Of a DNA stretch of 64,000 nt, positions 37,957 through 47,153 are shown piece by piece. The number at the start of each line of letters is the position of its first letter. Within the stretch, counting starts at the first letter, position 1. Below the pieces are notes generated by a model. The model ran no database searches, was not told where the DNA came from, and was given only the letters and a program-made list of their open reading frames with translations. Source of the stretch: an uncultured Burkholderiales bacterium. Lineage in GTDB: Bacteria; Pseudomonadota; Gammaproteobacteria; Burkholderiales; Burkholderiaceae_C. Location of the stretch: the NCBI GenBank assembly GCA_903886485.1, contig CAISMH010000017.1:310001-374000 (forward strand), written 5' to 3'. The translations under genes and the position numbers were made by a program.

Positions 37957-38457
37957 TCAGCCAATCCCCCAATGCGACGTAAACACCCAAAGCAACCCTC
38001 CCGTCATCACCACATACCGCACAAACTTGCCCACCGCCATGTAGGCCACGCACGGCCAAAAAGGCAGGCGTAGCCAGCCCGCCACAGCGCACAGGGGGTC
38101 GCCTACGCCGGGCAGCCAACTCAGCAAGCAGGCCTTGGGGCCTAAGGCATGCAGCCAGCGCAGGGCGCGGGCGTCTTGGGCGGAGGTTTCTTTGTGGCGC
38201 AGTTTGTCGCTCACCTGGTGCGCGCCGTGGCCCATCCACCAACTGATGGCGCCGCCCACGGTGTTGCCAGCGGTGGCCACCAGGACGGCGGGCCAAAAGA
38301 GTGCGGGGTTGAGTTTGACCAAGCCAAACACCACGGGCTCCGAGCCCAAGGGCAGCAAGGTGGCCGACACCAGTGACACCACAAACACGGTGCTCAGGCC
38401 GTATTCGGGCAGGGCCAAGGCGGCCAGCACAGATTGCATCCAAATTTCCATGCCCAT
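37957..38457 (-). CDS. yqaA: YqaA-family membrane protein (DedA/SNARE-associated superfamily)
   Basis: 166 residues. Hydrophobic segments lie around LSTVFVVSLVSATLLPLGSE, the FWPAVLVATAGNTVGGAISWW stretch and FWPCVAYMAVGKFVRYVVM. The motif SATLLPLGSEPV, ATAGNTVGG and LLSWLPGVGDPLC are those of YqaA, a small relative of DedA proteins. The role is unknown, possibly lipid or ion transport. Start MGMEIWMQS at 38457, or 6 bp later. Confidence 0.85.
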   Translation of the reverse strand: MGMEIWMQSVLAALALPEYGLSTVFVVSLVSATLLPLGSEPVVFGLVKLNPALFWPAVLVATAGNTVGGAISWWMGHGAHQVSDKLRHKETSAQDARALRWLHALGPKACLLSWLPGVGDPLCAVAGWLRLPFWPCVAYMAVGKFVRYVVMTGGLLWVFTSHWGIG

Positions 38458-38540
38458 CAGTGTAGTGACGCCACGGCCGATTCTTTGCCAAGCCTTACAA
38501 AATGGTCATTTTCAGACCACATGCTGAAATTTTGGGCAGG

Positions 38541-38546
38541 TACAAT
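38541..38546 (+). promoter_or_regulatory. Candidate -10 box for dusB-fis
   Basis: TACAAT lies 38 bp before the dusB ATG. No strong -35 hexamer is seen at 16-18 bp. In enteric bacteria the dusB-fis promoter is growth-rate controlled; whether this one is cannot be told from sequence. Confidence 0.4.
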
Positions 38547-38583
38547 TGCGCCTCCTTTTTAAGCACACCTCACTGACTCCCCC

Positions 38584-39618
38584 ATGCACATCGGTCCCTA
38601 CACACTGGCAAACAACTTGTTTGTCGCGCCGATGGCTGGCGTGACTGACCGGCCGTTTCGCATGTTGTGCAAGCAGTTGGGCGCGGGCTATGCGGTGAGC
38701 GAGATGGTCACCTCGCGCAAAGACTTGTGGACCAGCCTCAAAACCTCACGCCGCGCCGACCACACCGGCGAGAGTGGGCCCATAGCTGTGCAAATAGCCG
38801 GCACCGATGCGGCCATGATGGCCGAGGCCGCGATCTACAACATCGAGCGCGGTGCGCAAATCATCGACATCAACATGGGTTGCCCTGCCAAGAAGGTGTG
38901 TAACAAATGGGCGGGCTCGGCCCTGATGCAAGACGAGCCATTGGCCCTGTCCATCGTGCAAGCGGTGGTCGATGCTGCGCAGCCCCACCACGTGCCCGTC
39001 ACCTTGAAGATGCGCACAGGTTGGTGCGACGCCCACAAAAATGCCGTGGCCTTGGCCCGCGCTGCCGAGTCCGCAGGCGTGCAAATGATCACCGTGCATG
39101 GCCGCACCCGCGAGCAAGGCTACAAAGGCATGGCCGAGTACGACACCATCACCGCTGTCAAGCAAGCCGTGCGCGTGCCCGTGGTGGCCAATGGCGACAT
39201 TGATTCGCCCGAGAAAGCCAAACAAGTTCTACAGCTCACCGGCGCAGACGCGCTGATGATTGGCCGCGCCGCGCAAGGCCGCCCTTGGATATTTCGCGAA
39301 ATCGCGCACTACTTGGCCACCGGCGAGCACTTGGCCCAGCCTTTGGTGCAAGAGGTCAGCCGCCTCTTGCTGGCGCACCTCGATGAGCATTACGCCCTCT
39401 ATGGCGAGCGCACCGGTGTGCGCAGCGCCCGCAAACACATTGCTTGGTACATCCGCAGCTTGCCCGGTGGCGAGGTGTTTCGCCAACACATGAACAACCT
39501 AGAAGACAGCGCGTCGCAACACCGCGCCGTGGCTGCCTTCTTCGATGACTTGGCCCAGCGTCACGAGCGCTTGCCCGACCCTGTTTTATTAGAAGAACCC
39601 TTGGCTTTGCATGAGTAA
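38584..39618 (+). CDS. dusB: tRNA-dihydrouridine synthase B
   Basis: 344 residues. FMN-dependent TIM barrel with the opening LFVAPMAGVTDRPFR, the active-site loop DINMGCPAKKVCNKWAGSAL (Cys100 in the GCP motif), TVHGRTREQGYKG, and the FMN phosphate site ANGDI / MIGRAAQGRPWIF. Reduces uridine to dihydrouridine in tRNA. The last codons overlap the fis start by 8 bp, so the two are translationally coupled as in many Proteobacteria. Confidence 0.96.
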   Translation: MHIGPYTLANNLFVAPMAGVTDRPFRMLCKQLGAGYAVSEMVTSRKDLWTSLKTSRRADHTGESGPIAVQIAGTDAAMMAEAAIYNIERGAQIIDINMGCPAKKVCNKWAGSALMQDEPLALSIVQAVVDAAQPHHVPVTLKMRTGWCDAHKNAVALARAAESAGVQMITVHGRTREQGYKGMAEYDTITAVKQAVRVPVVANGDIDSPEKAKQVLQLTGADALMIGRAAQGRPWIFREIAHYLATGEHLAQPLVQEVSRLLLAHLDEHYALYGERTGVRSARKHIAWYIRSLPGGEVFRQHMNNLEDSASQHRAVAAFFDDLAQRHERLPDPVLLEEPLALHE

Positions 39619-39847
39619 AAAACACATTGAAGAGGTGGTGCGTGCCAGCCTCGAAACCTATTTCCGCGACCTCAAAGGCACTGAACCCGACAACCTGCAC
39701 GACATGATGGTGCGCGTGGTTGAAAAACCGTTGCTCGAAGTGGTGATGCAGTACGCCGACCACAACCAGTCACGCGCCGCCGAATGGCTGGGCCTCAACC
39801 GCAACACGCTGCGTAAAAAACTTCTCGATCACAAACTCATCAAATAA
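39611..39847 (+). CDS. fis: Fis-family DNA-binding protein
   Basis: 78 residues, a short Fis. The C-terminal helix-turn-helix NQSRAAEWLGLNRNTLRKKL is the family signature, and the N-terminal helical part provides dimerisation. Compared with E. coli Fis (98 residues) the N-terminal beta-hairpin arm that contacts DNA recombinases is short or missing, which is usual outside the enterics. Nucleoid protein and growth-phase regulator. 12 bp before purH. Confidence 0.93.
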   Translation: MSKKHIEEVVRASLETYFRDLKGTEPDNLHDMMVRVVEKPLLEVVMQYADHNQSRAAEWLGLNRNTLRKKLLDHKLIK

Positions 39848-39859
39848 GACTGCATCCCC

Positions 39860-41446
39860 ATGAAAGCACTCATCTCCGTCTCTGACAAAACCGGCATCGT
39901 CGAACTCGCGCGCGAATTGCACGCCTTGGGCGTCGGCCTCATCTCCACCGGCGGCACCGCCAAGCTCTTGGCCGAACAGGGCTTGCCCGTCACCGAGGTG
40001 GCTGAAGTCACAGGCTTTCCCGAAATGCTCGATGGCCGTGTGAAAACCCTGCACCCCAAAGTGCACGGTGGCTTGTTGGCACGTCGCGATACGCCCGAAC
40101 ACATGGCGGCTTTGAAGGCGCACCACATCGATACCATCGATTTGTTGATCGTGAATTTGTATCCGTTTGAAGCCACCGTGGCCAAGCCCGGCTGCACGCT
40201 GGCTGACGCGATTGAAAACATCGACATCGGTGGTCCCGCCATGGTGCGTAGCGCGGCTAAAAACTGGCAAGACGTGGGCATCGTCACCGACGCCAGCCAA
40301 TATCCCGCTGTCATCGCTGAACTCAAAGCCACCGGTAAGTTGAGCGACCAACTGCGCTTTACCCTGTCCGTGGCCGCGTTCAACCGCATCAGCCAATACG
40401 ACGGCGCGATCAGCAACTACCTCTCCAGCGTGAACTTCGACGCTGAAAAACTCAGCGAAACCTACGTCCCCGAACGCGCCCAATTCAGCGGCCAGTTCAA
40501 CGAGCAGTATGTGAAGGTGCAAGACCTGCGCTACGGCGAAAACAGCCACCAGCAAGCTGCGTGGTACCGCGACCTTACCCCCGCTGCGGGCTCGCTCGCC
40601 ACTGGCGTGCAACTGCAAGGTAAAGAGCTGAGTTACAACAACATTGCCGACGCAGACGCGGCGTGGGAATGCGTGAAGAGCTTCGACACCTCAGCCTGTG
40701 TCATCGTCAAACACGCCAACCCCTGTGGCGTGGCCGTGGGCGCCAACCCACTGGAGGCCTACAGCAAGGCCTTCCAGACCGACCCCACCAGCGCGTTTGG
40801 CGGCATCATCGCTTTCAACCGCCCTGTGGACAAAGCGGCTGCCGAAGCGGTCAGCAAGCAGTTCGTCGAGGTGTTGATGGCTCCTGATTTCAGCGCTGAA
40901 GCACTCGACGTGTTCAAGAGCAAAGTCAACGTGCGCCTGATGAAAATTGCCCTGCCTGCCAATTACGGCCATGTGCGCAACGCCTTGGAAACCAAGCGCG
41001 TGGGCTCGGGCCTGTTGCTGCAGAGCGCGGACAACCACGAGTTGGCTTTGGCTGACCTCAAGATCGTCACCGTCAAGCAACCCACACCAGAAGAGTTGAA
41101 CGACTTGTTGTTCGCTTGGAAAGTGGCCAAGTTCGTCAAATCCAACGCCATCGTGTTCTGCAAAAACGGCATGACCATGGGTGTGGGCGCAGGCCAAATG
41201 AGCCGCCTCGACTCTGCCCGCATCGCCAGCATCAAGGCTGAAGCCGCCAAGCTCAGCCTGCAACACACCGTGGTGGCGAGCGACGCCTTCTTCCCCTTCC
41301 GCGACGGCCTCGACGTGGTGGTGGATGCAGGTGCCACCTGCGTGGCCCAGCCCGGTGGCTCCATGCGTGACCAAGAAGTCATTGACGCCGCCAACGAGCG
41401 CGGCGTGGCCATGGTGTTCACGGGTGTGCGTCACTTCCGTCATTGA
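39860..41446 (+). CDS. purH: Bifunctional AICAR formyltransferase/IMP cyclohydrolase
   Basis: 528 residues, standard length. The N-terminal IMP cyclohydrolase domain (about 1-195) has [19 protein letters not shown] and [15 protein letters not shown]. The C-terminal AICAR transformylase domain has the [14 protein letters not shown] motif, the Lys-His pair in [15 protein letters not shown], and the end [14 protein letters not shown]. Performs the last two steps of purine synthesis. Likely cotranscribed with dusB-fis. Confidence 0.97.
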   Translation: MKALISVSDKTGIVELARELHALGVGLISTGGTAKLLAEQGLPVTEVAEVTGFPEMLDGRVKTLHPKVHGGLLARRDTPEHMAALKAHHIDTIDLLIVNLYPFEATVAKPGCTLADAIENIDIGGPAMVRSAAKNWQDVGIVTDASQYPAVIAELKATGKLSDQLRFTLSVAAFNRISQYDGAISNYLSSVNFDAEKLSETYVPERAQFSGQFNEQYVKVQDLRYGENSHQQAAWYRDLTPAAGSLATGVQLQGKELSYNNIADADAAWECVKSFDTSACVIVKHANPCGVAVGANPLEAYSKAFQTDPTSAFGGIIAFNRPVDKAAAEAVSKQFVEVLMAPDFSAEALDVFKSKVNVRLMKIALPANYGHVRNALETKRVGSGLLLQSADNHELALADLKIVTVKQPTPEELNDLLFAWKVAKFVKSNAIVFCKNGMTMGVGAGQMSRLDSARIASIKAEAAKLSLQHTVVASDAFFPFRDGLDVVVDAGATCVAQPGGSMRDQEVIDAANERGVAMVFTGVRHFRH

Positions 41447-41497
41447 TCGCCCACATTGAACATTGACCACACCAACGTGCCGCTTGATGCGGCACTG

Positions 41498-42793
41498 ATG
41501 CAAGAGACTGCAATTGTGAGCTTTGCCCAGCTCGGCCTCAACGCCGAGCTACAAAGCTCAGCAGCCCAAGCGGGATTTACAGTTCCCACACCCGTGCAGA
41601 TGCAAGCCATTGGCCCCGTGCTCCATGGCCGCGATGTATTGGCCCAAGCCCAAACAGGCTCAGGCAAAACGGCAGCCTACGTGCTGCCTGTGTTGCAGTT
41701 GCTCATGACCACTGCATCATCACGCGATGAAGCACCAAAGAAACGCACCACCCAAGTGTTGGTACTCGTGCCCACACGCGAGTTGGCGACACAGGTGAGT
41801 GATGTGTTGCGCGATTTGGCGCGGCCCCTCGCGCAGTCCATCAAAGTGGGCACGGTGTTTGGTGGCGTGTCCATCAACCCCCAAATGATGAGCTTGCGCA
41901 GCGGTGCTGACGTGGTGGTGGCCACGCCCGGGCGCTTGCTCGACTTGGTGGACCACAACGCTTTGAACTTGGGCCATGTGCAACACCTTGTGTTGGATGA
42001 AGCTGACCGCTTGCTTGACCTCGGCTTTGCTGAAGAGCTGCAACGTGTGCTGGCGCTGCTGCCAGCCAAGCGACAAAACCTGTTGTTCAGCGCCACCTTC
42101 GAGCCTGTGGTGCAAACCTTGGCCGAAGCGTTGTTGCACGACCCCGCACGCATCACCATCGCGCACACGCAAGAACATACGCCCGACATTGCGCAACGCG
42201 CGATTCAAGTGGATGAAAAAAGTCGCACGGCCTTGCTGCGTCACCTCATCAAAACCCACGTGTGGAAACGCGTGTTGGTGTTTGTGGCCACGCGTTATGC
42301 GTGTGAGCATGTGGCCAACAAGCTCTACAAAGCGGGTGTGTTTGCCACTGCGTTTCATGGCGAAATGAGCCAAGGTGCACGCCAAGACGTGCTCGCCGAA
42401 TTCAAAGAAGAACGCTGGGAAGTGGTGGTCACCACCGACCTTGCGGCGCGTGGCATTGACATCGCGCAGCTGCCCGTGGTGGTCAACTACGACCTACCGC
42501 GCTCCGCCACCGACTACACCCATCGCATTGGCCGCACGGGCCGTGCGGGTGCGCATGGCGAGGCCGTGAGTTTTGTCACAGCTGCCACGCTGGCCCATTG
42601 GCAACTGATTCAAAAACGTGTTCAAGTTCAGCTGCCACTTGAAGTGCTCGAAGGTTTTGAGCCCACCGAAGTGCCACCGCCAGCATCACCCTTGAACGAC
42701 GGCACGGGCGGTATCAAAGGCAAACGCCCGAGCAAAAAAGACAAGTTGCGGGCGGCAGCCGCGCATGCAGAGCCGCTTGCACCAAAAGACTAG
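41498..42793 (+). CDS. rhlE: DEAD-box RNA helicase (RhlE-like)
   Basis: 431 residues from the ATG at 41498; a TTG at 41456, 9 bp after purH, would add 14 residues. Helicase motifs are the Q motif PTPVQMQAI, motif I AQTGSGKT, Ia PTRELA, GG, motif II VLDEADRLLD, SAT, and VI HRIGRTGRAG. The C-terminal tail is short and Lys-rich (GKRPSKKDKLRA), as in RhlE-type helicases of ribosome assembly or mRNA decay. RhlB or DbpA assignment is less likely but not excluded. Ends before a clear terminator. Confidence 0.9.
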   Translation: MQETAIVSFAQLGLNAELQSSAAQAGFTVPTPVQMQAIGPVLHGRDVLAQAQTGSGKTAAYVLPVLQLLMTTASSRDEAPKKRTTQVLVLVPTRELATQVSDVLRDLARPLAQSIKVGTVFGGVSINPQMMSLRSGADVVVATPGRLLDLVDHNALNLGHVQHLVLDEADRLLDLGFAEELQRVLALLPAKRQNLLFSATFEPVVQTLAEALLHDPARITIAHTQEHTPDIAQRAIQVDEKSRTALLRHLIKTHVWKRVLVFVATRYACEHVANKLYKAGVFATAFHGEMSQGARQDVLAEFKEERWEVVVTTDLAARGIDIAQLPVVVNYDLPRSATDYTHRIGRTGRAGAHGEAVSFVTAATLAHWQLIQKRVQVQLPLEVLEGFEPTEVPPPASPLNDGTGGIKGKRPSKKDKLRAAAAHAEPLAPKD

Positions 42794-42822
42794 CGAAGTC
42801 TTTGGCGTGCATAGATAACCAG

Positions 42823-42864
42823 CCCCAACCGCGAATTCAAATTCGAGGATTGGGGTTTTCTTTT
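42823..42864 (+). terminator. Intrinsic terminator after the helicase gene
   Basis: Outer stem CCCCAA / TTGGGG and inner stem CGAATT / AATTCG with small internal bulges, followed by TTTTCTTTT. It isolates the toxin-antitoxin module that follows. Confidence 0.8.
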
Positions 42865-42928
42865 GTGCGGCGCGCTTAAGCACCAACGACGGTGATGCGC
42901 TCAAGATGAGCCACAATTTAACCAAGTA

Positions 42929-42945
42929 ATACGCCAATGGCGTAT
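42929..42945. promoter_or_regulatory. Palindromic operator of the toxin-antitoxin module
   Basis: Perfect 17-bp palindrome, arms ATACGCCA and TGGCGTAT around a single central A. It ends 13 bp before the toxin start and overlaps the TATAGAAT stretch that probably contains the -10 box. It is a strong candidate binding site for the HTH antitoxin, giving autorepression. Confidence 0.75.
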
Positions 42946-42958
42946 AGAATGGACATGT

Positions 42959-43270
42959 GTGGAATTCATCGAGACACCGACGTTCACCCGTGCTATCACG
43001 ACGCTTTTGGCTGACGATGATTACGCGCATATGCAAATCGCGTTGGTGCAAAACCCATCATTGGGCGACGTGATTCGTGGCGGAGGCGGTCTTCGGAAGT
43101 TGCGTTACGCGGTCAGTGGACGTGGTAAGCGGGGTGGCATTCGCGTGATTTACTACTGGTTCAAAGATGCGCATCAAATTTACATGCTGTTGGCGTATGC
43201 CAAGTCTGTGAAAGACACGCTGACAGCGCAAGAACTCTGCGTGTTAAGCGAACTTGTGAAGGAGTTGTGA
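42959..43270 (+). CDS. RelE/HigB-type toxin of a type II toxin-antitoxin pair
   Basis: 103 residues, GTG start. The sequence has the RelE/ParE-superfamily fold cues: basic middle LRKLRYAVSGRGKRGGIRVIYYW followed by hydrophobic strands IYMLLAYAKS, where the conserved Lys/Arg and Tyr are typical for ribosome-dependent mRNA interferases. The toxin precedes the antitoxin, as in HigBA and related modules. Starts 13 bp after a perfect palindrome. The family is clear at superfamily level; the subfamily is uncertain. Confidence 0.88.
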   Translation: MEFIETPTFTRAITTLLADDDYAHMQIALVQNPSLGDVIRGGGGLRKLRYAVSGRGKRGGIRVIYYWFKDAHQIYMLLAYAKSVKDTLTAQELCVLSELVKEL

Positions 43271-43271
43271 A

Positions 43272-43562
43272 ATGGACAAAGAACTGTTTGACGATTTGGT
43301 AAAGAGCTTGCAAGAAGCCAAAGCCATTTCAAAAGGCCGGCGGCCTGCCGCACGTCGATTTGATATTTCCAATCCCGATGTCAAGCGCGTGCGTGAACAA
43401 GTCGGTTTATCGCAAACCGAGTTTGCCCAGATGATGCGCGTGAGCGTGAAGACGCTTCAAAACTGGGAGCAACACCGCCGCACCCCCACAGGGCCTGCAG
43501 CTGCGTTGCTCAAAATTGTGTCGACTTCACCCGATTTGGCGATGCGGTCTTTGTACGCCTGA
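43272..43562 (+). CDS. HTH (XRE-type) antitoxin
   Basis: 96 residues. A helix-turn-helix lies at about 35-85 (VKRVREQVGLSQTEFAQMM then VSVKTLQNWEQHRRTPTG), the pattern of HigA/NadS-type antitoxins that bind DNA and neutralise a RelE-like toxin. The N-terminal 30 residues are basic with a KGRRPAARRF stretch. One base after the toxin stop, so the pair is coupled. It probably binds the 17-bp palindrome upstream. Confidence 0.9.
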   Translation: MDKELFDDLVKSLQEAKAISKGRRPAARRFDISNPDVKRVREQVGLSQTEFAQMMRVSVKTLQNWEQHRRTPTGPAAALLKIVSTSPDLAMRSLYA

Positions 43563-43916
43563 TCAGTCGTTGTGGTCGTCATCCAAGCCGTCAAAGGCGT
43601 GGCGCTCTTGGTGCTCTAGTGCTTCGCCTGCTGGGCGTTTGGTGCGCACGCCGGGCTTGGCCAGCAGCTCCACATAAAACTGCGTGGCTTGGTTGGCCAC
43701 AGCGTTGTCGATGCAGGTGATGACGTTGGCCAAGTGCACCACTTCGGCAGTGTCTTCGGTCAAGCCAAATTTGCAATCAAAGTCCCAAAAGTCCGCGCCT
43801 TCGGGCAGGTCACGGCGGCGTTCGCGTTTGAGGTATTTGCGAATCTCGTGTTTGATGGCGTCTAGCAAACGGTCTGGGTGTTTGCCTTCAACTTGGAGTT
43901 GGAATGTTTTTTTCAT
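43563..43916 (-). CDS. DUF6172 family protein
   Basis: 117 residues from the ATG at 43916 (MKKTFQLQVEGKHPDRLLDA). A longer frame runs upstream to 44072 but would overlap hemL. The compact, charged sequence has an N-terminal strand-helix unit with an Arg/Lys-rich stretch IRKYLKRERRRDLPEGADFW, and a Cys-containing segment ANVITCIDNAVA. I recognise it as the small DUF6172 family of beta- and gamma-proteobacteria; function unknown. It abuts the antitoxin stop convergently. Confidence 0.75.
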   Translation of the reverse strand: MKKTFQLQVEGKHPDRLLDAIKHEIRKYLKRERRRDLPEGADFWDFDCKFGLTEDTAEVVHLANVITCIDNAVANQATQFYVELLAKPGVRTKRPAGEALEHQERHAFDGLDDDHND

Positions 43917-44001
43917 GAAAGTCCTTGTGGGTAAAGCGCCCGAAAAGGACGAGAAGAGGAAGCGCCTGACGGCGCGATGGATCAGAGTTTCGCTGGGCGG
44001 T

Positions 44002-45297
44002 TTACAACTGCGCGAACACGTCAGCGGCCACAGCCACGGTTTGTGCAATGTCGGCGTCGGTGTGTGCGGCACTCACAAAGCCAGCTTCGTACAAGGCGGG
44101 TGCAATGTACACGCCACGGTCGAGCAGGCCATGGAACAGCTGGTTGAACTTGGGACCGTCGCTGGTCATGACCTTGGCATAGTTCTGTGGCAACTCGGGC
44201 AACAAGAAGAAACCAAACATGCCGCCTTGGCAGTCACCACTGAATGGCACACCGGCTTTGACCGCTGCTGCCGTGAGGCCATCGACCAAGCTTTGTGTCC
44301 GCGCACCCAGCGCCTCATAGAAACCGGGCTTGGCAATTTCGCGCAGCGTGGCCAAGCCGCATGCGGTGGCCACAGGGTTGCCGCTCAAGGTGCCTGCTTG
44401 GTAAACCGGTCCAGTGGGCGCCAGCTGCTGCATGATGGCGCGCGGGCCACCAAAGGCGGCCAACGGCATGCCGCCGCCAATGACTTTGCCCAGCACCGTC
44501 ACATCGGGTTGGAAGCCGGGAATGAGCTTGGCGTACACGCTTTGCGCACTGCCCAGCGCCACGCGAAACCCCGTCATCACCTCATCAAACACAAACAGCG
44601 CGCCGTACTCGGTACACAGCTCGCGGCAGCGTTTCATGAAGGGCACAGACGCACGCACAAAGTTCATATTGCCGGCGATGGGCTCGATCATCACGCAGGC
44701 CAGTTCTTTGCCGTGCAAAGCAAACGCTTCTTCGAGTTGGCTGATGTTGTTGTACTCCAGCACCAGCGTGTCGCGCACCACCTCAGGCGGCACACCTGCA
44801 CTGGTGGGGTTGCCAAAGGTGGCGAGGCCCGAGCCGGCTTTGACCAGCAAGGCATCGCAGTGGCCGTGGTAGCAGCCTTCAAACTTGATGAACTTGCTGC
44901 GGCCTGTGGCACCGCGTGCCAAGCGCAAAGCACTCATGCCCGCTTCGGTGCCGGAGCTGACCAAGCGCACCATCTCCATCGAGGGCACATGCTTCAAAAT
45001 TTCTTCGGCCAGTTCAATCTCGCGCTCGGTCGGTGCGCCGAATGAGAAGCCATCCAACGCTGCTTTTTGCACCGCCTCCAGCACCGCCACGTTGCCGTGG
45101 CCCAAAATCATGGGGCCCCAAGAGCCGATGTAGTCAATGTACTTTTGGCCATTGGCATCCCAAAAGTAAGCGCCTTGGGCGCGTTGCACAAAGCGCGGTG
45201 TGCCGCCCACAGCGCGAAACGCGCGAACGGGCGAGTTCACGCCGCCGGGGATGACTTTGGCAGCGCGTTCAAACAGGGTTTGGTTCAAGTCGGTCAT
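44002..45297 (-). CDS. hemL: Glutamate-1-semialdehyde 2,1-aminomutase
   Basis: 431 residues from the ATG at 45297; earlier in-frame starts overlap thiD and give an Arg-rich tail unlike the family. Converts glutamate-1-semialdehyde to 5-aminolevulinate by the C5 haem route. Class III aminotransferase fold with [29 protein letters not shown] and the PLP Lys271 in [18 protein letters not shown]. It feeds the hemCD enzymes encoded at 6-8 kb. Lies 11 bp after thiD. Confidence 0.97.
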   Translation of the reverse strand: MTDLNQTLFERAAKVIPGGVNSPVRAFRAVGGTPRFVQRAQGAYFWDANGQKYIDYIGSWGPMILGHGNVAVLEAVQKAALDGFSFGAPTEREIELAEEILKHVPSMEMVRLVSSGTEAGMSALRLARGATGRSKFIKFEGCYHGHCDALLVKAGSGLATFGNPTSAGVPPEVVRDTLVLEYNNISQLEEAFALHGKELACVMIEPIAGNMNFVRASVPFMKRCRELCTEYGALFVFDEVMTGFRVALGSAQSVYAKLIPGFQPDVTVLGKVIGGGMPLAAFGGPRAIMQQLAPTGPVYQAGTLSGNPVATACGLATLREIAKPGFYEALGARTQSLVDGLTAAAVKAGVPFSGDCQGGMFGFFLLPELPQNYAKVMTSDGPKFNQLFHGLLDRGVYIAPALYEAGFVSAAHTDADIAQTVAVAADVFAQL

Positions 45298-45308
45298 GGT
45301 TTTAAACA

Positions 45309-46244
45309 TCAATGTTTGGTTTCGTGGCGGGGCAGCGAAAAGTCTTCGGCCGTGGCGGGCAGGCCATCCGTGTCTTCGCCCTCGGCGTCTTCCTCTTCTG
45401 CCCAAAACAAGCGGTCGGGCAGGATTTGACCCATACCCGGACGAAAGCCATGGTTGAGACTTTGGTCCAAGTAGTTCAGAGCTTCGCGTGTGGCCAACTC
45501 AAGGTCAGTGCCTGCAGCCAAGACGGCCGCCAGCGTGATGCTGAGGGTGTCGCCCGCACCGGCAAACACCGCATCAAAGCGCTCAAAGCGTTCACTCACC
45601 ATCACCGTGTGGGCGGTGGCCAAGGCGTTCTCCACATGCTGGTCGGGGTGGTTGATCCCTGTCACCAACACATACGGCACACCCACTTCGGCAGCAGCCC
45701 GTGCGATGTCGCGGGGGCTGGGGCTTTTCTCGCTGCTCCAGTCGGGCAGCAACCAACGCCACAAGCTGTTGTGGTTGCCCACCAGCACAGTGGTTTGGGG
45801 CAGGATGAGTTCGCGAAACGCGTCGAGGTAGGCGTCAATCTGCTCGTCTTCCCACCAAGAGAGGTTGGGCATGTAGGCGATGACGGGTAATTCAGCGTAA
45901 TCGGTGCAGATCTCGGCAATCACACTGAGGTTCTCAGGGTTGCCACAAAAACCGACCTTGATGATTTGCACGCTCACGTCTTCCAACACGCTGCGCGCTT
46001 GCTCGGCCACGGCGTCTTCGTCGAAGGCGATGTGGTCAAAAATCTCAGCGGTATCTCGCATGTACGCGCCTGTGACGACGGGCAGGGCATGCGCACCTAC
46101 GGATGCGCTGGCCAACACGTCCGCAGACAAACCACCAGCACCGCTGGGGTCGTTCGCGTTGAAGACCAGCACGCAAGGCGGTGAGCCGCTGGTTTCGTCT
46201 GACAGCGCGATTTCAGGAGAGGGAGGGGTGTTTTCTTGCGCCAT
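45309..46244 (-). CDS. thiD: Hydroxymethylpyrimidine/phosphomethylpyrimidine kinase
   Basis: 311 residues from the ATG at 46244. Ribokinase-fold enzyme that phosphorylates HMP and HMP-P for thiamine synthesis. The motif [14 protein letters not shown] near the N-terminus, [14 protein letters not shown] mid-protein and the catalytic [17 protein letters not shown] (Asp base) fit ThiD, although the sequence is more diverged than E. coli ThiD and carries an acidic C-terminal tail. Divergent from the rubredoxin gene with about 50 bp between. Confidence 0.85.
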   Translation of the reverse strand: MAQENTPPSPEIALSDETSGSPPCVLVFNANDPSGAGGLSADVLASASVGAHALPVVTGAYMRDTAEIFDHIAFDEDAVAEQARSVLEDVSVQIIKVGFCGNPENLSVIAEICTDYAELPVIAYMPNLSWWEDEQIDAYLDAFRELILPQTTVLVGNHNSLWRWLLPDWSSEKSPSPRDIARAAAEVGVPYVLVTGINHPDQHVENALATAHTVMVSERFERFDAVFAGAGDTLSITLAAVLAAGTDLELATREALNYLDQSLNHGFRPGMGQILPDRLFWAEEEDAEGEDTDGLPATAEDFSLPRHETKH

Positions 46245-46295
46245 AAGCCGGTCGATACAATACATTTCATTCTATGCGTTGACGAAAGAAATACT

Positions 46296-46463
46296 GTGGC
46301 AAATACCTGGATGTGTCTGATTTGTGGATGGATTTATGACGAAGAGGCCGGCTCCCCTGAGCACGGCATTGCCCCCGGCACCGCGTGGGCCGATGTGCCG
46401 ATGAACTGGACTTGTCCAGAGTGTGGCGCGCGCAAGGAAGACTTTGAGATGGTGCAAATCTAA
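46296..46463 (+). CDS. Rubredoxin
   Basis: 55 residues from the GTG at 46296 (MANTWMCLICGWIYDEEAGS), chosen because rubredoxins start a few residues before the first Cys pair; the next ATG (46311) would leave just Met before it. The iron ligands are Cys7, Cys10, Cys40 and Cys43 in the two CxxC knuckles. One-electron carrier, partner unknown here. Five bases before the next gene. Confidence 0.95.
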   Translation: MANTWMCLICGWIYDEEAGSPEHGIAPGTAWADVPMNWTCPECGARKEDFEMVQI

Positions 46464-46468
46464 TCCCC

Positions 46469-47116
46469 ATGGACCTTCGCGCACAGTTCGAAACCCATGT
46501 GCTGAGCTTGCTGCGCCACCGCCCTGCGGTGGACATGCATGCGGCTCGGCAACTCGAGCTGCTGTGTCAGCGTCAGCTGGATGCGGAGACCCTTGCAGGC
46601 TGGCGCACGTTTTGGTCGCTGGCCACCCATTTTTTTGAAGGCTTGCGCTTGGCCCCCAACCGCAGCATTGACGAGTCTGAAGCCAGCGCGACCTCGCAAG
46701 TGCTTAGTGGTTTGCAACTGCGTGAACAGTTCAACGAACACCACAAGCCAGTGGAAGATGCCTTGCAGGTCATCAACCACTTGTTGTTTTTAGAGCAAGC
46801 CGATGTGATTTCGCAGCGCTTGGTCGGCATCCTCAACGATTGGTCCGAGTCGCCCGAGTCCGATTTGCCCACCGAGGCCCAGTTGGATGTGCAAAGCATG
46901 GCTCAGCTCGCGCAAGACGTGCAATTGACGGCGGTGCAACAAGTGGCGGATTCATTGGCCGTGCAACTGGCCCGGCTACGTGCCAAGCGGGTGGCCGAAG
47001 ACATCAAAACCAGCCTCAGTGGCGCCCACGAGGTCAGTCGTTTGCTGCAGCACTTTGCCGTGGGCAGCATGCGTGAGCCGCAACCCACGGTGTTGGCCGC
47101 CCTCAAAGGGGAGTGA
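46469..47116 (+). CDS. Hypothetical all-helical protein downstream of rubredoxin
   Basis: 215 residues. No signal peptide, no membrane segment, no motif I recognise. Predicted nearly all helix, with Leu/Gln-rich amphipathic segments such as RQLELLCQRQLDAETLAGW and SLAVQLARLRAKRVAEDIK. It begins 5 bp after rubredoxin and is probably cotranscribed. In several Burkholderiales the gene after this rubredoxin starts the pilGHIJ twitching-chemotaxis operon; that operon is not here. The function is not assignable. Confidence 0.7.
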   Translation: MDLRAQFETHVLSLLRHRPAVDMHAARQLELLCQRQLDAETLAGWRTFWSLATHFFEGLRLAPNRSIDESEASATSQVLSGLQLREQFNEHHKPVEDALQVINHLLFLEQADVISQRLVGILNDWSESPESDLPTEAQLDVQSMAQLAQDVQLTAVQQVADSLAVQLARLRAKRVAEDIKTSLSGAHEVSRLLQHFAVGSMREPQPTVLAALKGE

Positions 47117-47153
47117 CAGCGCTGACGCAGGGGCGAGGCGAATGGTCGCCCCT

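Noticed and set aside
42959..43562. Prophage or integrative element carrying the toxin-antitoxin pair
   Set aside because: Flanking genes are ordinary core genes, the module is under 700 bp, and there are no attachment repeats or phage genes.
43684..45045. Open frame of 453 codons on the plus strand
   Set aside because: Covers the antisense of hemL and the DUF6172 gene; composition is that of a codon shadow.
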